Assembly: GCA_008477525.1 (NCBI GenBank)
Contig: SPDT01000010.1
Coordinates: forward strand, 1,674,001-1,738,000
Reading direction: 5' to 3'
DNA: 64,000 nt
Source: Hypomyces perniciosus
Taxonomy: Eukaryota; Ascomycota; Sordariomycetes; Hypocreales; Hypocreaceae
The notes under the pieces are model-generated. The model was not told the origin of the DNA, did not search any database, and saw only the letters and a list, made by a program, of their open reading frames with translations. A program made the position numbers and the translations under genes. Positions 12,320-23,883 of this stretch are shown piece after piece. The first letter of the stretch is position 1; each line of letters opens with the position of its first letter.

Positions 12320-13852
12320 ATGGTGGGCTTCCTGCTTACTCCCTTGAGCTTCCACATATGCTGACATATCGGTTTTAGGGTCAAGGACAATCTGGTATGG
12401 GAGGAGATGGGAGAGATGGCAAGGATAAGAAGGTACAATCACCGGTGCTCGTCATCCTCCCCCCAGAAACTAACAGACATTTCAGAAGGATAAGCCCAAG
12501 TACGAGCCTCCTCCGAGGCCAACAACCCGAGTCGGCCGCAAGAAGAGAAAGGCTGGTGGCAGTAGCGCTGCTGCCAAACTCCCGGCAGTCTTCCCTACGA
12601 GCCGGTGCAAGCTTCGCTTGCTTCGAATGCAGCGAATCCACGACCACCTGCTCCTTGAAGAGGAGTATGTCGAGAACCAGGAGCGGCTACGCAAAGCCCG
12701 AGCTGCAAAGGAGGGCTTGACCTCTGGCCCCGATGCCGACGTCGATAGGTTAGCGGACGAGCGTAGCCGTGTTGATGACATGCGGGGCAGCCCGATGAGC
12801 GTTGGGACGCTGGAAGAGCTCATTGATGACGATCATGCCATCGTCAGTAGCACGACGGGGCCTGAGTATTACGTCAGTATCATGAGCTTTGTCGACAAGG
12901 ACCTCCTTGAGCCGGGTGCGAGCGTTCTGCTTCACCATAAGAGCGTCAGCATTGTGGGTGTCTTGACCGACGATACCGATCCGATTGTCAGTGTCATGAA
13001 GTTGGATAAAGCGCCGACGGAGTCATATGCCGACATTGGTGGTCTGGAACAGCAGATCCAGGAAGTGCGGGAGTCGGTAGAGCTACCGTTGCTCCATCCT
13101 GAGCTGTATGAAGAGATGGGTATCAAGCCCCCCAAGGGCGTCATCCTGTACGGTGCACCGGGTACGGGCAAAACACTTTTGGCAAAGGCGGTTGCCAATC
13201 AGACTTCTGCTACGTTCTTGCGTATCGTCGGTAGTGAGCTGATCCAGAAGTACCTTGGTGATGGTCCCCGATTGGTGCGACAGCTTTTCCAGGTTGGTCA
13301 TCTTAGTACTTGAAGTTAAGATATACCGACGCTAACTATCTCCAGGTTGCCGGCGAAAACGCGCCTTCCATTGTGTTCATTGACGAAATTGATGCCATTG
13401 GCACAAAACGATACGATTCAACATCTGGAGGAGAGCGTGAGGTTCAGAGAACTATGCTTGAGCTTCTTAACCAACTCGACGGTTTTGACGACCGTGGCGA
13501 CGTCAAGGTTATCATGGCTACAAACAAGATCGATACTCTAGACCCTGCGCTTATCCGTCCTGGACGAATCGACCGCAAGATTTTGTTCGAGAACCCCGAC
13601 CAGAACACGAAGCGCAAGATTTTCACTCTGCATACGTCCAAGATGAACTTGAATGACGACGTCGACTTGGAGGAGTTCATCTCGCAAAAAGATGACCTCT
13701 CTGGTGCCGACATCAAGGCCATCTGTTCCGAAGCTGGCATGATGGCCTTACGCGAGCGACGGATGCGCGTGCAGATGGCGGACTTTAGAGCTGCTAGAGA
13801 GCGGGTGTTGCGTACCAAGCAGGAGGGTGAGCCAGAGGGTCTGTATTTGTAA
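12320..13852 (+). CDS. RPT2: 26S proteasome regulatory ATPase Rpt2
   Basis: Four exons (12320-12322, 12379-12432, 12486-13292, 13346-13852) encode 456 residues. Rpt2 is one of six AAA ATPases in the base of the 19S regulatory particle, which unfolds substrates and opens the 20S gate. Exon 1 is only the ATG. Splicing it to GGTCAAGGACAA gives MGQGQSG, the N-myristoylation signal conserved in Rpt2. A coiled coil and OB fold occupy the N-terminal half. Walker A (GAPGTGKT) starts near residue 242 and Walker B (FIDEID) near residue 300. The C-terminal tail LYL is the HbYX motif that docks into the 20S alpha ring. The start is fixed by the myristoylation sequence. Confidence 0.96.
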
Positions 13853-14219
13853 TGTACTATCGTGTACTCCGTATAGGTAGTGACTATTGCGGAGCGGAAG
13901 CAAACTGAGGTCTTGGGTTTGCTTAGAGCAGAATAGAAGCTTACTCGGCATCTTGCGCACAGCATATCTTAGAGGACAGACAGACCATCTATCTACCTAC
14001 GAGGATGATAGTGCACGTTTCCTGTGTTTTGTTACAAATGCATGGGTAACCAAAGCGCGTTCTCCGACGTGTCAATCCCCTAACTATTGTTACCTGCCGG
14101 GCATCTCTCGTCACGACATCAATCCATTAGTTTACAACCGCGATAATACGAATCGGTGTCCTGTCACAAGTTCCAGTCCCATAGATATGTGATTTCGAAC
14201 AATCGACAGTACCGCCGAC
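13853..14219. other. Convergent 3' gap
   Basis: The 3' ends of the rpt2 gene and the promethin-like gene fall here. One dispersed motif (GTACTCCGTAT, near 13864) is present. No gene is seen. Confidence 0.45.
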
Positions 14220-14786
14220 CTAATACTGCTCCCCCTTGAACCCATTATTCTGCTTTTCCGCACTCTTATGCTGCCGCGCTCCAGCGCTGGAGCCTCTCAC
14301 TCCTAGCGGAGCACGATTATATAGCCACTTCGCGACCAAGAAAATACCCACCGTCCAGCTCCAGCACAGCACAGCAATTGACGATGCAAGAAACAGCGCA
14401 GGGACAAGAACCAAGAGCGCAACGCCGATCCAGAAGACTGCGAAGATGATTGCCGCACCGAGCGCGAAAGCGAGAGCGGATAGGGCGAAGGTGGCAAAGA
14501 GAAGTAGGGGGAGGAACGAGAACAACAGTTGAAACGCTGCGAAGGACTGTTTTGCCCCCCTGATGTTAGCTGGCATTGCGATGACATACGTGCAAACATG
14601 GGGTTATGGGCTTACGAAGAGAATGGGTCGCGCGGAGGCATAGGCGTGGAGAGTATCGAATGCGCGCTGGCGAGTAGACGGAGAGACGATGCGATCGATA
14701 GAGTGCTGGGCGTAGGAATATACGCCGGTGGGTTTCTCTTTGATGACGGCACCACCACCACCACCACCATTGTGCGTGGCGGACAT
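14220..14786 (-). CDS. Promethin-like lipid-droplet membrane protein
   Basis: Two exons (14616-14786 and 14220-14546, intron 14547-14615) give 165 residues. The protein has a short Gly-rich N-terminus (six Gly in a row from a GGT/ACC repeat), then an amphipathic stretch (YSYAQHSIDRIVSP). Four to five closely spaced hydrophobic segments cover residues 58-145, followed by a charged C-terminus. This matches the promethin/LDAF1 family (yeast relatives Osw5/Ldo), small proteins that sit with seipin at sites of lipid-droplet formation. The splice joins ARPILF to SFAAFQLLF and restores the first hairpin. Family assignment is from the hydrophobic pattern and the IDRIVSPSTRQ segment. Confidence 0.75.
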
Positions 14787-16126
14787 GATGACTCGTTGTT
14801 GTTTCGGGCGGTTGAGATATGTACGATATGGGAGATGGGATCCGGATAGCCCCGGAGATCTGATCGATATCGGCTTGTGGGGCGGGCTAAATCGTCGGAA
14901 GCTGGTGCAGACCTGATCTGGTTAAGCGCGATACTGATGCATGAGGTGGAGATGGATATCAGCTTTGGTGCGGGATCGCGATGTTGGAAGGGAGGAAAAG
15001 AGGAACGAGGGAGAAAAGGCGTTAGTGTTATTGTGTGGTTGACAAAAAGAAAGGAAAGGTGCAAAGAGGTACTCCGTAATGTTGTAGGTTATTATGCGTC
15101 TCAGACATTACGTAGTAACTATGTACGAAGTACTCCGTACAACCCAACCTAACACAACTCTCTTGAGTAGCTAGATTGGTTGCGTGGGTAGTCTAGACTA
15201 GACGAATGAAGCCTCTTCACTATTATAACGTCCTTATCAACTCGTAGCAATTGCACCAGCGGCGTGCGCCGATACAATACAATACCATCTGATCAATTTT
15301 TTCTCTTCTCCATTCTCATTCTCCGGGCCATTTTGTTTATCTGGTCATCGCATCGCTGCCGCCCGAAAAGGCGTAGAGTGGATGGTGTCAGACAACCTAA
15401 TCCGAGGGACTCGACAGAATTTCTTGTGGGTTTGGTGTGTGTGGTTTGGGTGTATGTTTTCCCCCTCCTCAAAACAAACACTAGGGAAATTGTTAGGAAC
15501 TCCTAACATATTCCTTCTTAAGAAGTTCGTAGAGGTGTTCCTAAGATTTCCCAGGAATTCCTAGAAACCTAAAAAAGGAGAAAGAGAAGAATGAGACAAA
15601 ATAATTATCATTTCCCCCCCCTTTTTTATATACGTATGTACCTATATATTTGAGTTAGTCATCAAGCCAATGGAAAAACTCTGGGAAGCACCATCTGGGT
15701 TGAGACCAGCTATCTTAACCATCAGCTACGGAGTACTTCGTACAGATAGTCCACTTTTTTAAATGCCATTTACGCCAGGTTGGATGCTTGCTAATACGTC
15801 ACTAAAAAGGAAAAAAAAGGGGGGTTGGTCGCAGTTTTTTGTTTACTCTGGTTAATTGCCTAATTTACGAAATCGGGCTTAGTGCATAGGATGTGATGGG
15901 GCAAAATTGAAAGTTGTGTGCAAATACGAAGTACTAGATATCTATATATGAGCAGCGGGACCTCGGCTTGCAAGTCCCTCCTCAAGCTAGAAGGACCTGT
16001 CAGATTAAATGGCACCTTCACTTATGAAGCTGTAATGAAATAACGCCATCCTTCTTTTTGCCTGTGCTAGGATTCGTGTCCTGAATTTCTTACCGCCGTG
16101 GCCGCAGACTGCGCAATCGGATCAAT
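14787..16126. other. Intergenic with dispersed motifs
   Basis: No supported gene is present. The stretch holds dispersed motif copies at about 15069-15078, 15122-15140 (TACGAAGTACTCCGTAC) and 15725-15744 (CTACGGAGTACTTCGTAC). A patch at 15484-15566 is full of short palindromes (GGAACTCC, TTCTTAAGAA, AGGAATTCCT). Poly-T and poly-A runs lie near 15615 and 15810. Confidence 0.5.
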
Positions 16127-16903
16127 ATGGCCCCCTCACTATTCTCCTACACCCAACTCGCCTCCTCATATATCCGACGCCACCCGCTTCTTGTGGCCTC
16201 GACTATCGGCCTCATGCCCTTGATATCGTACATCATCTCATCTTACCATGGCTACCTTGCGCTAGGCCCGGGAGGCTTGCCTTACAACTTCTTTGGCTGG
16301 GCGATTCAGGCCAGTCTGCAGCCCTTCGGCCGCAGCGATATGACCAACCCTGCGCCGTTCGGTGACCCCAGCATTCTCTCAACCTATGCTCCTTATGGTC
16401 GAAGTCGCTTCCTCAGTCCCGAGCCCTTGCCAACACGCCGGGGGGATCGGCCTGTAGTTCCCGGATATATCGCCCCGCAGAGACAGACGACCGACACAGG
16501 CGATGCAGCTCTGATAGCATATATGAATGCCCACCTCGACGAGGTTTCTCGTGAAAGCCCGAGATCCATCGTGGCCGGGGGATCTATGCTTGAGAACAGG
16601 GGCAGCAAAGCTTTATGGCTCAACGGCGACCTGCCAGGTTACCTGGTCAAAACTACCAAGGGAGAATTTGTCCACGTACACCCAGAAGCAAGCTCGCACA
16701 TGGTTCTGAGCCTGGCTGATGCAGAAGAGGCGACGGCAAAGGGATGGGCTCAACGGCACAAACTCAGCGGCGTTATGGGGAGACTCCCATTGACCTATGT
16801 CATGGTATATGCGCCGCGCGACGACGAGGAATTCAAGGTATGGAAACGCTTGGTTGGCGCAGCTGTGGCATTCAATACAGCGTCACAAAAGGTTTCGAGA
16901 TGA
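16127..16903 (+). CDS. Luciferase-domain (DUF5519) protein
   Basis: This single-exon gene encodes 258 residues. The N-terminus carries a hydrophobic segment at about residues 21-45 (PLLVASTIGLMPLISYII) that would act as a membrane anchor. The C-terminal half (about 165-250) matches the fungal luciferase domain family: GDLPGYLVKTTKGEFVHVHPE, SSHMVLSLADAEEA and LPLTYVMVYAPR. The name comes from distant similarity to beetle-unrelated luciferase subunits; no light-emitting activity is known and no substrate can be stated. Length is near the family norm, and the reading frame is intact with a clear ATG. It is the last conserved-looking gene before the degenerate island downstream. Confidence 0.8.
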   Translation: MAPSLFSYTQLASSYIRRHPLLVASTIGLMPLISYIISSYHGYLALGPGGLPYNFFGWAIQASLQPFGRSDMTNPAPFGDPSILSTYAPYGRSRFLSPEPLPTRRGDRPVVPGYIAPQRQTTDTGDAALIAYMNAHLDEVSRESPRSIVAGGSMLENRGSKALWLNGDLPGYLVKTTKGEFVHVHPEASSHMVLSLADAEEATAKGWAQRHKLSGVMGRLPLTYVMVYAPRDDEEFKVWKRLVGAAVAFNTASQKVSR

Positions 16904-17756
16904 GCCTGAAGACCAAGGTGCAATAATATATGTGCACGTTGAGGGAATGCGATCGGTCATGACAAATTCCGGAATCGCCAACCGAAGCTCCAAGCGCCGT
17001 GATGTTGGAGGAGGAGCTTCAGTCATCTGTCCCAAACATTTTAGCATCTCGTACTTGGTAGTGAAATCAATACTCTGGAGCGTATTTACTACTAGATCTG
17101 ACGTTTACGGAGCCTTTCGTTGCAGGATTTAGAGTAAATAGGGACCTGGCAATTCCTGGCAATTGATATGGAGTACATGGCAGACTGAACCGAGAGGACT
17201 AGATGCGAAGGAGCAACTCGAACGACACAATGGCCCTTCTGCAGATCCATCCAACCAACGCAGAAGCGATCAATTGAGCCAATATTTCAAGGGTAACGGG
17301 TATCTTCCCCATACAGCTAAACCCTTCGCATATCACGAATATTAGCGCCATATGATCTCTATACGTGGCAATCGAAGTCAGTGCTGAATGACTTGGACAT
17401 ATGCTTGAAGCAGCCCATTAGAGGGGAGGAAACCACGGAGGGAGTCATGTTCATCTTCAGCGCCCCGAATGACGCTTTGATGTCTAAGTTGGCGCGCCTC
17501 TCCGTTGCCACAGTTATTATTATCATTGCCCTCTTCCCCTTATTGAAAATTTCGCTGCTGGTCTTTGACCCTTATCCGGAAATTAGAACTACGGACGATA
17601 ATTATTTTAATCCTTCTCGGAAGGAGAGTCCGTGGAATTAGAGATCTCATGATGGTGATCGTCGAATCTGTCCATGCGCGCGGATAAGTCAAATGCCGCA
17701 AGCAGTATGCCCAACTCTGTCTGCCGTTTCTCCGCATATTCGTTTTAGCTAATAGA
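16904..17756. other. Upstream of GH125 relic
   Basis: There is no intact gene here. A forward frame ending at 17641 has a hydrophobic helix (residues like VATVIIIIALFPLLKISLLVF, 17490-17560) and could be the decayed signal anchor of the downstream GH125 gene, separated from it by stops. Confidence 0.4.
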
Positions 17757-19403
17757 ATGATTCTAGAGCAGAATTGCGTTCCCTTCGAGCAGTGGATGAA
17801 GTCCCACCCAGGCCCGCTCTCAGAAGGCAAGCGACGATTTCCCTATGTACGCTCGCCGCCAGGGTGTCACCTATTTCACCTGCCAGAAATGGAGGCTCTT
17901 ATCCAAGATTTAAAGTGTGATATCAAGGACCCCAACCTCATTCGTTTGATTGAGAACGCGTATCCGATGACCCTGGACACCATGGTTAAAGGGCGGGGAT
18001 GGGCAATCGAGTCAACCGCAGAGAACGGCGAAATCGCCGATTCTGACCAGGAACTTGCCTACATAATAACTGGCGACATTGATGCCATGTGGCTGAAAGA
18101 CTTGCATCCCAGATATACTCGTATTTTCTATTGTTGCGGCCTTCTTCCAATCCAGATTTTCTGGTCGGCCTCTGGCGTGGCGTGATCAACTCCCAAGCCT
18201 GATACATCATTATCTCACCTTACCTCCATAGCTTTCAGCCTCCTCCAGAGTCTGGAATCCCTCCCACCAGGAATACTGTGTTTGCCCAGAATCATCCTGT
18301 TCCGCCCTATGATCCAAAAGAAAGATGGTTGATTCCAAGAGGGAGCTTGATGCATTGGCACCATTTCTTCAAATCTCCGCTGCCAACTTTCAGAGGGCGG
18401 GAGACTACCAGATTTTCCAAAAGTACAACTGGGTCACCGCAGTTGAGGTAATCATCGAAGCTGCCGGTGCCATGCGTTTTGGAACTTACGCTGTGGATAG
18501 CAAAATTGAGAAATCGGTCTACACCTTCAACGGTTGGACGTACCGCAACAGCGAAACGCTGACCAACGGCGGCCTAGGCACTTCAAGCAAGGAGAACGGC
18601 ATGGTACGTACATCTTTTTGCCCCTCGGATGACGCTACAATGTTCCAGTTTCTGGTCCCGGCTAACATGGTGTTTGCAGCCCACCTGGAATCAGCGTCTG
18701 AAACCATGTGGAAGTTGGATGGTGAGCGTGCTGCCAACCTCACAAAGAAGATGCGCGGGTTTGCAACAGGAGTATACCGCGGCATCGGAAAACATGCCAT
18801 TGTCAGTCGGCTTGGTTTTGGCAGCATCTTTGCATACAAGGTCGACGGTTTCGGGAGTGCTAACCTTATAGACGATGCAAACGTGCCTTCATTGCTTGCA
18901 ATTCCGCTTTGGAACTTCATCAAGGATTCAGATGTCTCCCGGGACTTTGTAGAGATCTGCCGTAATACGCGACGTTTTGTACTAGGTCATTCCAACTCGT
19001 ATTTCATGAAAGGCCCTGTTATCTCCACGATTGGCCGACCGTACATGGACCTGGCAAAGCGTAGCCAATGATAGCAGCCATTTCTGGCTTGACAGCGTAT
19101 CCTCTCTCTGGGCTGGATGAATCTGAGGCGGAGGTAGAAAGATACTTTCAAATGGTGGTGGACTCTACTTCTAGTCCTGGGGTTCTTCACAAGAGCGTCA
19201 GTAGCTGGGACGTGAGCGATTTTACGCGGCCTTCGTTTGGATGGGCAAATGGACTGTTTAGCGAGCTGACCCTAAAGATGTATGGGTATGAGCAGAGTCA
19301 TAAGATGGTGGGTTTGCTAGAGAAGAGCTGGCAATGGTTCTTTGCTAACCTCTACCTCATTATTGATGGAGTATGGACATTTACCCGGGTGTCATTACTA
19401 TAA
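17757..19403 (+). pseudogene. GH125 alpha-mannosidase pseudogene
   Basis: Segments of one GH125 (exo-alpha-1,6-mannosidase, Mug157-like) protein follow each other in family order but in several frames. They run PFEQWMKSHPGP, RLIENAYPMTLDTMVKG, ITGDIDAMWLKD, LLLRPSSNPDFLVGLWRGVI, SFQPPPESGIPP, SKRELDALAPFLQIS, SDDATMFQFLVPANMVF, then PSFGWANGLFSEL near the end. Breaks visible by eye are a frame change at about 18100-18110, a TGA at 18200-18202 where the family has Arg, a frame change near 18320, another near 19048, and a TAG at 19062-19064 where the family has Trp. The family's DxAMWLRD motif is still recognisable. No set of short introns repairs all these breaks. It was presumably a type II membrane or secreted mannosidase. 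Transcription is unknown. Confidence 0.88.
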
Positions 19404-20123
19404 ACGAGATTTTCCTTGCGAACGTATTGGTGACTGAGAACGGAAAATGTGCGCCAGTCTGCCAAGGTGCCTCAAAGTGTCCGTCTTAACTGAAGATACT
19501 CCTTGTGGGAGTTGGCCTCATCGTTTCACAAGTTAACCATTTTCTGGTGTATGATTCTGTGAGCTGAGTCAAGATATCACATCACATAAACAGAGGCACC
19601 ATGTGTATACTCATATGTATGTGCTCGTGTGTTTAGCGTATAGGAAATGAGAGATAAAGCTTGAATTATAAAGTGCCGGCCATGAAACCGGAGGGGGTTC
19701 TCAGCGTATACAGCCTCTTACTCATCCCCCACCCCCAAAGATGCAAGGAGTGTGCCCCGGTCGTGAGGATCACGTTAGGTGATTATGCTTATGTTCAGGA
19801 GGACGATGAGCATGGTCGAATTCCATATGGGTATGTCATCTTCCCTGGTGACTTTGTGCGATAGTACTGCACAAGCATAGATTGTTGACGTTAAGAAGGC
19901 GATAGCGAGAACTCCTATTGGCCGCGTACTTAAATTTGGACGAGACTTTTCAGCATCTTGAATCCGTCATGAAAGTCTGTTGCCGTTGCACGCGCTTAAT
20001 AACTCTATGGCAGCCGCTTGGGTTTAATGAGCTTATCCTCAATTGTTACGATGTATACATACTACAGGACTACCTAATTAGCGTGATATCAGATTCCACC
20101 TATTCTGATTACTTTTTAGGGTG
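19404..20123. other. Intergenic with coding-like fragment
   Basis: No recognised gene is present. A forward frame at about 19682-19864 (from an ATG, ending YGYVIFPGDFVR) has a protein-like look, with no family I know. It may be part of the same decayed gene as the next fragment. Confidence 0.35.
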
Positions 20124-20526
20124 AGGAAGATACTGATCTAGCTGCTCGCAGTAATCTTCAGGGGCGGTTTCGTCAGGACGCCAATCCACTTACGCGTGGC
20201 GACAAAAGAGCCCAACCTCGGGTGAAGCTGTTCCGCAAGTATGATATACTTGGGTCATGGTTGCATGAAGAGCAGAGAGAGGGCCAAAATGTCGTTCGGA
20301 GAGCTCTCGTGTATCCATACCACCCGGACTTGGCTGGTGGTTGGATCATGCTACTTACACATCTTATCCGAGGACAACTTGAGCTTGACACATGCATTCG
20401 TCAAACATTTGAGATCTGGGACGAACCATCGACTCTTGGACCCCACGGATCAAACTTTAATGACGTACGCTCCCTACCTGACACTCTTCGTGGGCTTGAC
20501 AATATTGGACCATTTTGTAAATACTA
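20124..20526 (+). pseudogene. Unassigned coding-like fragment
   Basis: An open stretch follows a TTTTTAG acceptor-like site at 20115-20121. It reads through charged, non-repetitive sequence including LQGRFRQDANPLTRGDK, KLFRKYDILGSWLHEEQRE and YPYHPDLAGGW before ending at 20526. Its base composition is higher in G+C than the flanks. There is no proper start codon at the beginning and I do not recognise the family. It may be an internal exon of a broken gene, or a coding relic like the GH125 gene just upstream. Confidence 0.35.
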
Positions 20527-22533
20527 ATAATACGTCACAAGCTAATAGGAATAACTCCAGATGTTTGGAGTAAACCCAGAATAACTAGGTATAGACGGAA
20601 ACATATTTTACTGACCATTATTTGACTTGTTAGATTTGACTTGATGGCCGCTCTGAGTATAGATATCACCATCAAACCCTTGCAAAGTTGCTATCAGAGA
20701 CCAAATCGAGTCCATCGCAAACAGATAAAACAAGGGACAGTACTCCATAGAGCACTCGATAGGGGCATTAAAGGTAGCGATCGACATAAGCTTAAAGTTT
20801 AAAAAGTGTCGAAATGATTATAGGATGAACTATTTTATATTATATAAAAGTTTCGGCCCTCTCTGGAAAGCAAATTGCGGGATGCGTTCATATTCTATAT
20901 CCTAGTTTAACTACAATAAAGAAGATATCAGACCTAGCCGTTGAGCGTAACAGTCATACGCGAGGAATCCTCCCAATTAAAGCTAACTAGAAACGCAGAT
21001 CTAGGGAAAGCCGGGAGCCGTCCTCTGTCATAACATACCTAGGAAATAGTGCCGTGGATATAGCCCTAGTGGGGTGACGTGAGAAAAGAGATACTAATGG
21101 CCGAATACGATGATGCAATATAAGATTAGCTTTGCCAGTCGCCGCATTCCAACGGATGTATGTCCAGCATCTATTGTCAGGAACCCAACCCAAGGAGCCG
21201 AAGGGGGATGACATCAGAGTGGAAGCACCCTAAGGAATGATGTAAGGGAGCTAACCCCTATATCAGAGCATGTGACTAGGAAGGGTACATATACAGATAT
21301 AGCCACGTAATAACGGTATCATGACAACGTTTGTCATGATCAATTAGTTAGCAAGTTTTCATGAATTCAAGCAGCAGCTTTTCCCACCTAACTTGGGGTC
21401 AGCAAGAGTGTCGAATTTAATCATTTCCAATCCATCTATGAGCCCTCAAGCTGTTGATCTGTGATTGATACCCCCCGGTCTCAAGCCCACGGGTATACAT
21501 GAATGATGAGACAATAGTGGCTTAACAAACAATCTCACACATCTCTAACTAGCATGGGAAATTATCGTCGGCGGCCACAGTCTGGGATATAAGGTCTAGA
21601 GATACTAGCCAACCGTGAATATGACATAATCGTTACCTTCATTATTCGCTATGATATGATCCGTTACCAAATATGATGCCTGCCTACCTAGATTACGCCC
21701 CAATACCCTACCAACCTAAACTATTCTCGGAAACCTATCAAAATGTCACGCTAAAGTAGTATAGTAATATTCTCGCCCGAGAACCATCTCCCTAACTGTA
21801 GCCTATTCTCTAAGAAGGGCGATAGGGTTATTGATGCAGCAAGTTAATCCAATCCTCTGCTACTGAACCGAGGCATATGACTTGCCTAGCGGACTAAGTG
21901 AGACCTACCAGCAGCATCCTATCCTTAGTGTTCCGAGGAGGAAGAATTAGGATTTTTCTGCATTTCAAATACTATCTGGTTCCCTCACTAATCTCATGTG
22001 GGATGTTTGATACGAGTATATTCGCCGATAATCGTCTTGTAGGGGGATGACCTCTTATCGGAATGCTACTATTATGTCCGAATCTCTTGGCATATTCATG
22101 CTACTATATACTAGGCAGCTCACGGTCCTCTCGCAGTATTAGTTCTTACGCGGTAGCGATCCTCTCGTAAATATGCTTATATATAAACCTTCAGAATACC
22201 GGCACTAGTACGCCCTATGAATACTACTACTACTAGTAGCCTTGCTTATCCAGGAGGGTCCTACTAGAGTATTATACAGATGACGGATAATAATACTATG
22301 CGGCCGTTGTATCCGCTAAGCCCCGTTTCCCCGTAGGTACTAGTTACCTAAAGAGCCTAATATTGGAACCAATATAGTCAGAACGGGCTAGACTCGGATA
22401 AAAACACGGGCTTCTTTTATATTGTCCAATAATCTAGTCGGGGGTGACATTGTAAAGTTATAGTACTAGTTACGTTTTAGGGAGGTACGGAGTGTAGATT
22501 GCGGCTAGTGGTTTGCACCTACGAAGTACTCCG

Positions 22534-22590
22534 TAGTAGTAGTAGTAATAGTAGTAGTAGTATTATTAGTAGTATTATTATTATTATATT
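22534..22590. repeat. AGT/ATT trinucleotide microsatellite
   Basis: About 57 bases are made almost entirely of GTA/TAG and then ATT triplets. It begins directly at the end of a TACTCCGTAG motif, as if the tract grew out of it. Confidence 0.9.
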
Positions 22591-23784
22591 TTCGAAGCTA
22601 GAGGGGGAAAAAATGGGAGGAAGCCTAGGGATCTGCGACAGTTACTACATAAAATCATACGCCCGAAAACATCCCCGTTGACCGTGACTGTTCGTCCAAT
22701 TGTGTAGCGATAGTACATCGGCCCTTGCATGTCTTTCTTGAATTTCAGAGAATATTTGTAACCTGATTATATGTGACTGTATGCATGAAAATACATATGT
22801 ACTGGTAGTGTAAATTTCAGATCCCCTGAAAAGGCAAAATAGGAAATAATATATATAGTATCTTATAATCCAGCAGTCCTCTTTTATGCTTAAGCTAAAG
22901 GACTATATCTTTAATATCAATAAAGGTAGGCTCATTTTTCAACAAGGCGTCTCTTCCTAGTAGGGATTATTAATCTACAGTAGCCTATTATAACTAGTCA
23001 CCAATTTACTGAGGTGGTTAGGAATCATTTTTGAAGGATCCATTCACTAATGCACTATCGCTCGCCCGGAAAGAGTGGCGGCGCTTAACACTAACAATAC
23101 CTATGTAAGAGTCTTGTTGAATTTCGTCATAGCTGCCGATCTTATCGCTCTATATCATGAAAACCAGTTCACTCAGCCGCAGTCTAGCAAACTGCATAGA
23201 GGATACAGCAATAGTTCACTATACATTTAACTCCCTCTTCAAAATACAGCACTGCAGCCAACAGATAATTGTATGCATTTTACTGTCTGATTACTGTGTT
23301 TGAGGCTTGGGTAGTCCTCGTTTGTTGTACTATTTATGTGTGACTGAGTCTTATGGCCTAAAGTACTGTTTCAAAGTCCTCAACTGAAGAGGAATAATAA
23401 AAACTCTATACATCTCACTCTCTATTACTGTGGGTATAGGCTGTAAGACCTAGTGATATACTAGTTGGTTTTATCTTGTTGTTTACATAAAGGCCACTAC
23501 TATATGACACCTTATTTGCGCCTTGCACTTCGAGGTAAGACAGATATATACGTAAATAGGTTAGCATAATCGACACACTTATTCTAATACAGTTAAGTGC
23601 TTGGTTCCCTATCACTCAGTATCCACCATCAATAGGATATCTCCAGGATTCCTAACCGCGCCAAGGTAAACAGACGATGTTACTCAATGTAATCTAAGCG
23701 CATTCTAATAAACTCGCCTCCACACAGTAGCAGGGGTATATCCGATGCAAAAGCTATCGGAACTATTGTAGAGTTGTAAAAAAC

Positions 23785-23791
23785 TATAAAG
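23785..23791 (+). promoter_or_regulatory. TATA-like box
   Basis: TATAAAG lies about 95 bases before the ATG of the secreted protein at 23884, in a leader region rich in CAA and CCA, which is typical for strongly expressed fungal genes. Confidence 0.45.
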
Positions 23792-23883
23792 CTCAACCGA
23801 GTTCTCGATCCTCAAGTAACCCCCCATCACTTCACAAAAGCAAACCCAAATCCAAACGCTTCAGTCTTTCTTAATAGACCACA

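Larger units (their letters stand above)
20528..23883. other. AT-rich, stop-saturated gene desert
   Basis: These 3.4 kb show no open frame with family features. TAG, CTA, TATA and TTAT words are very frequent, and the sequence looks like transposon or duplicated DNA eroded by C-to-T mutation, though no element can be named. A microsatellite lies at 22534-22590, next to a copy of the dispersed motif (ACGAAGTACTCCGTAG, 22521-22536). Confidence 0.55.

Noticed and set aside
21370..22450. Possible rDNA or 5S fragment
   Set aside because: No conserved rRNA block could be recognised; the AT- and TAG-rich pattern fits eroded repeat DNA better.
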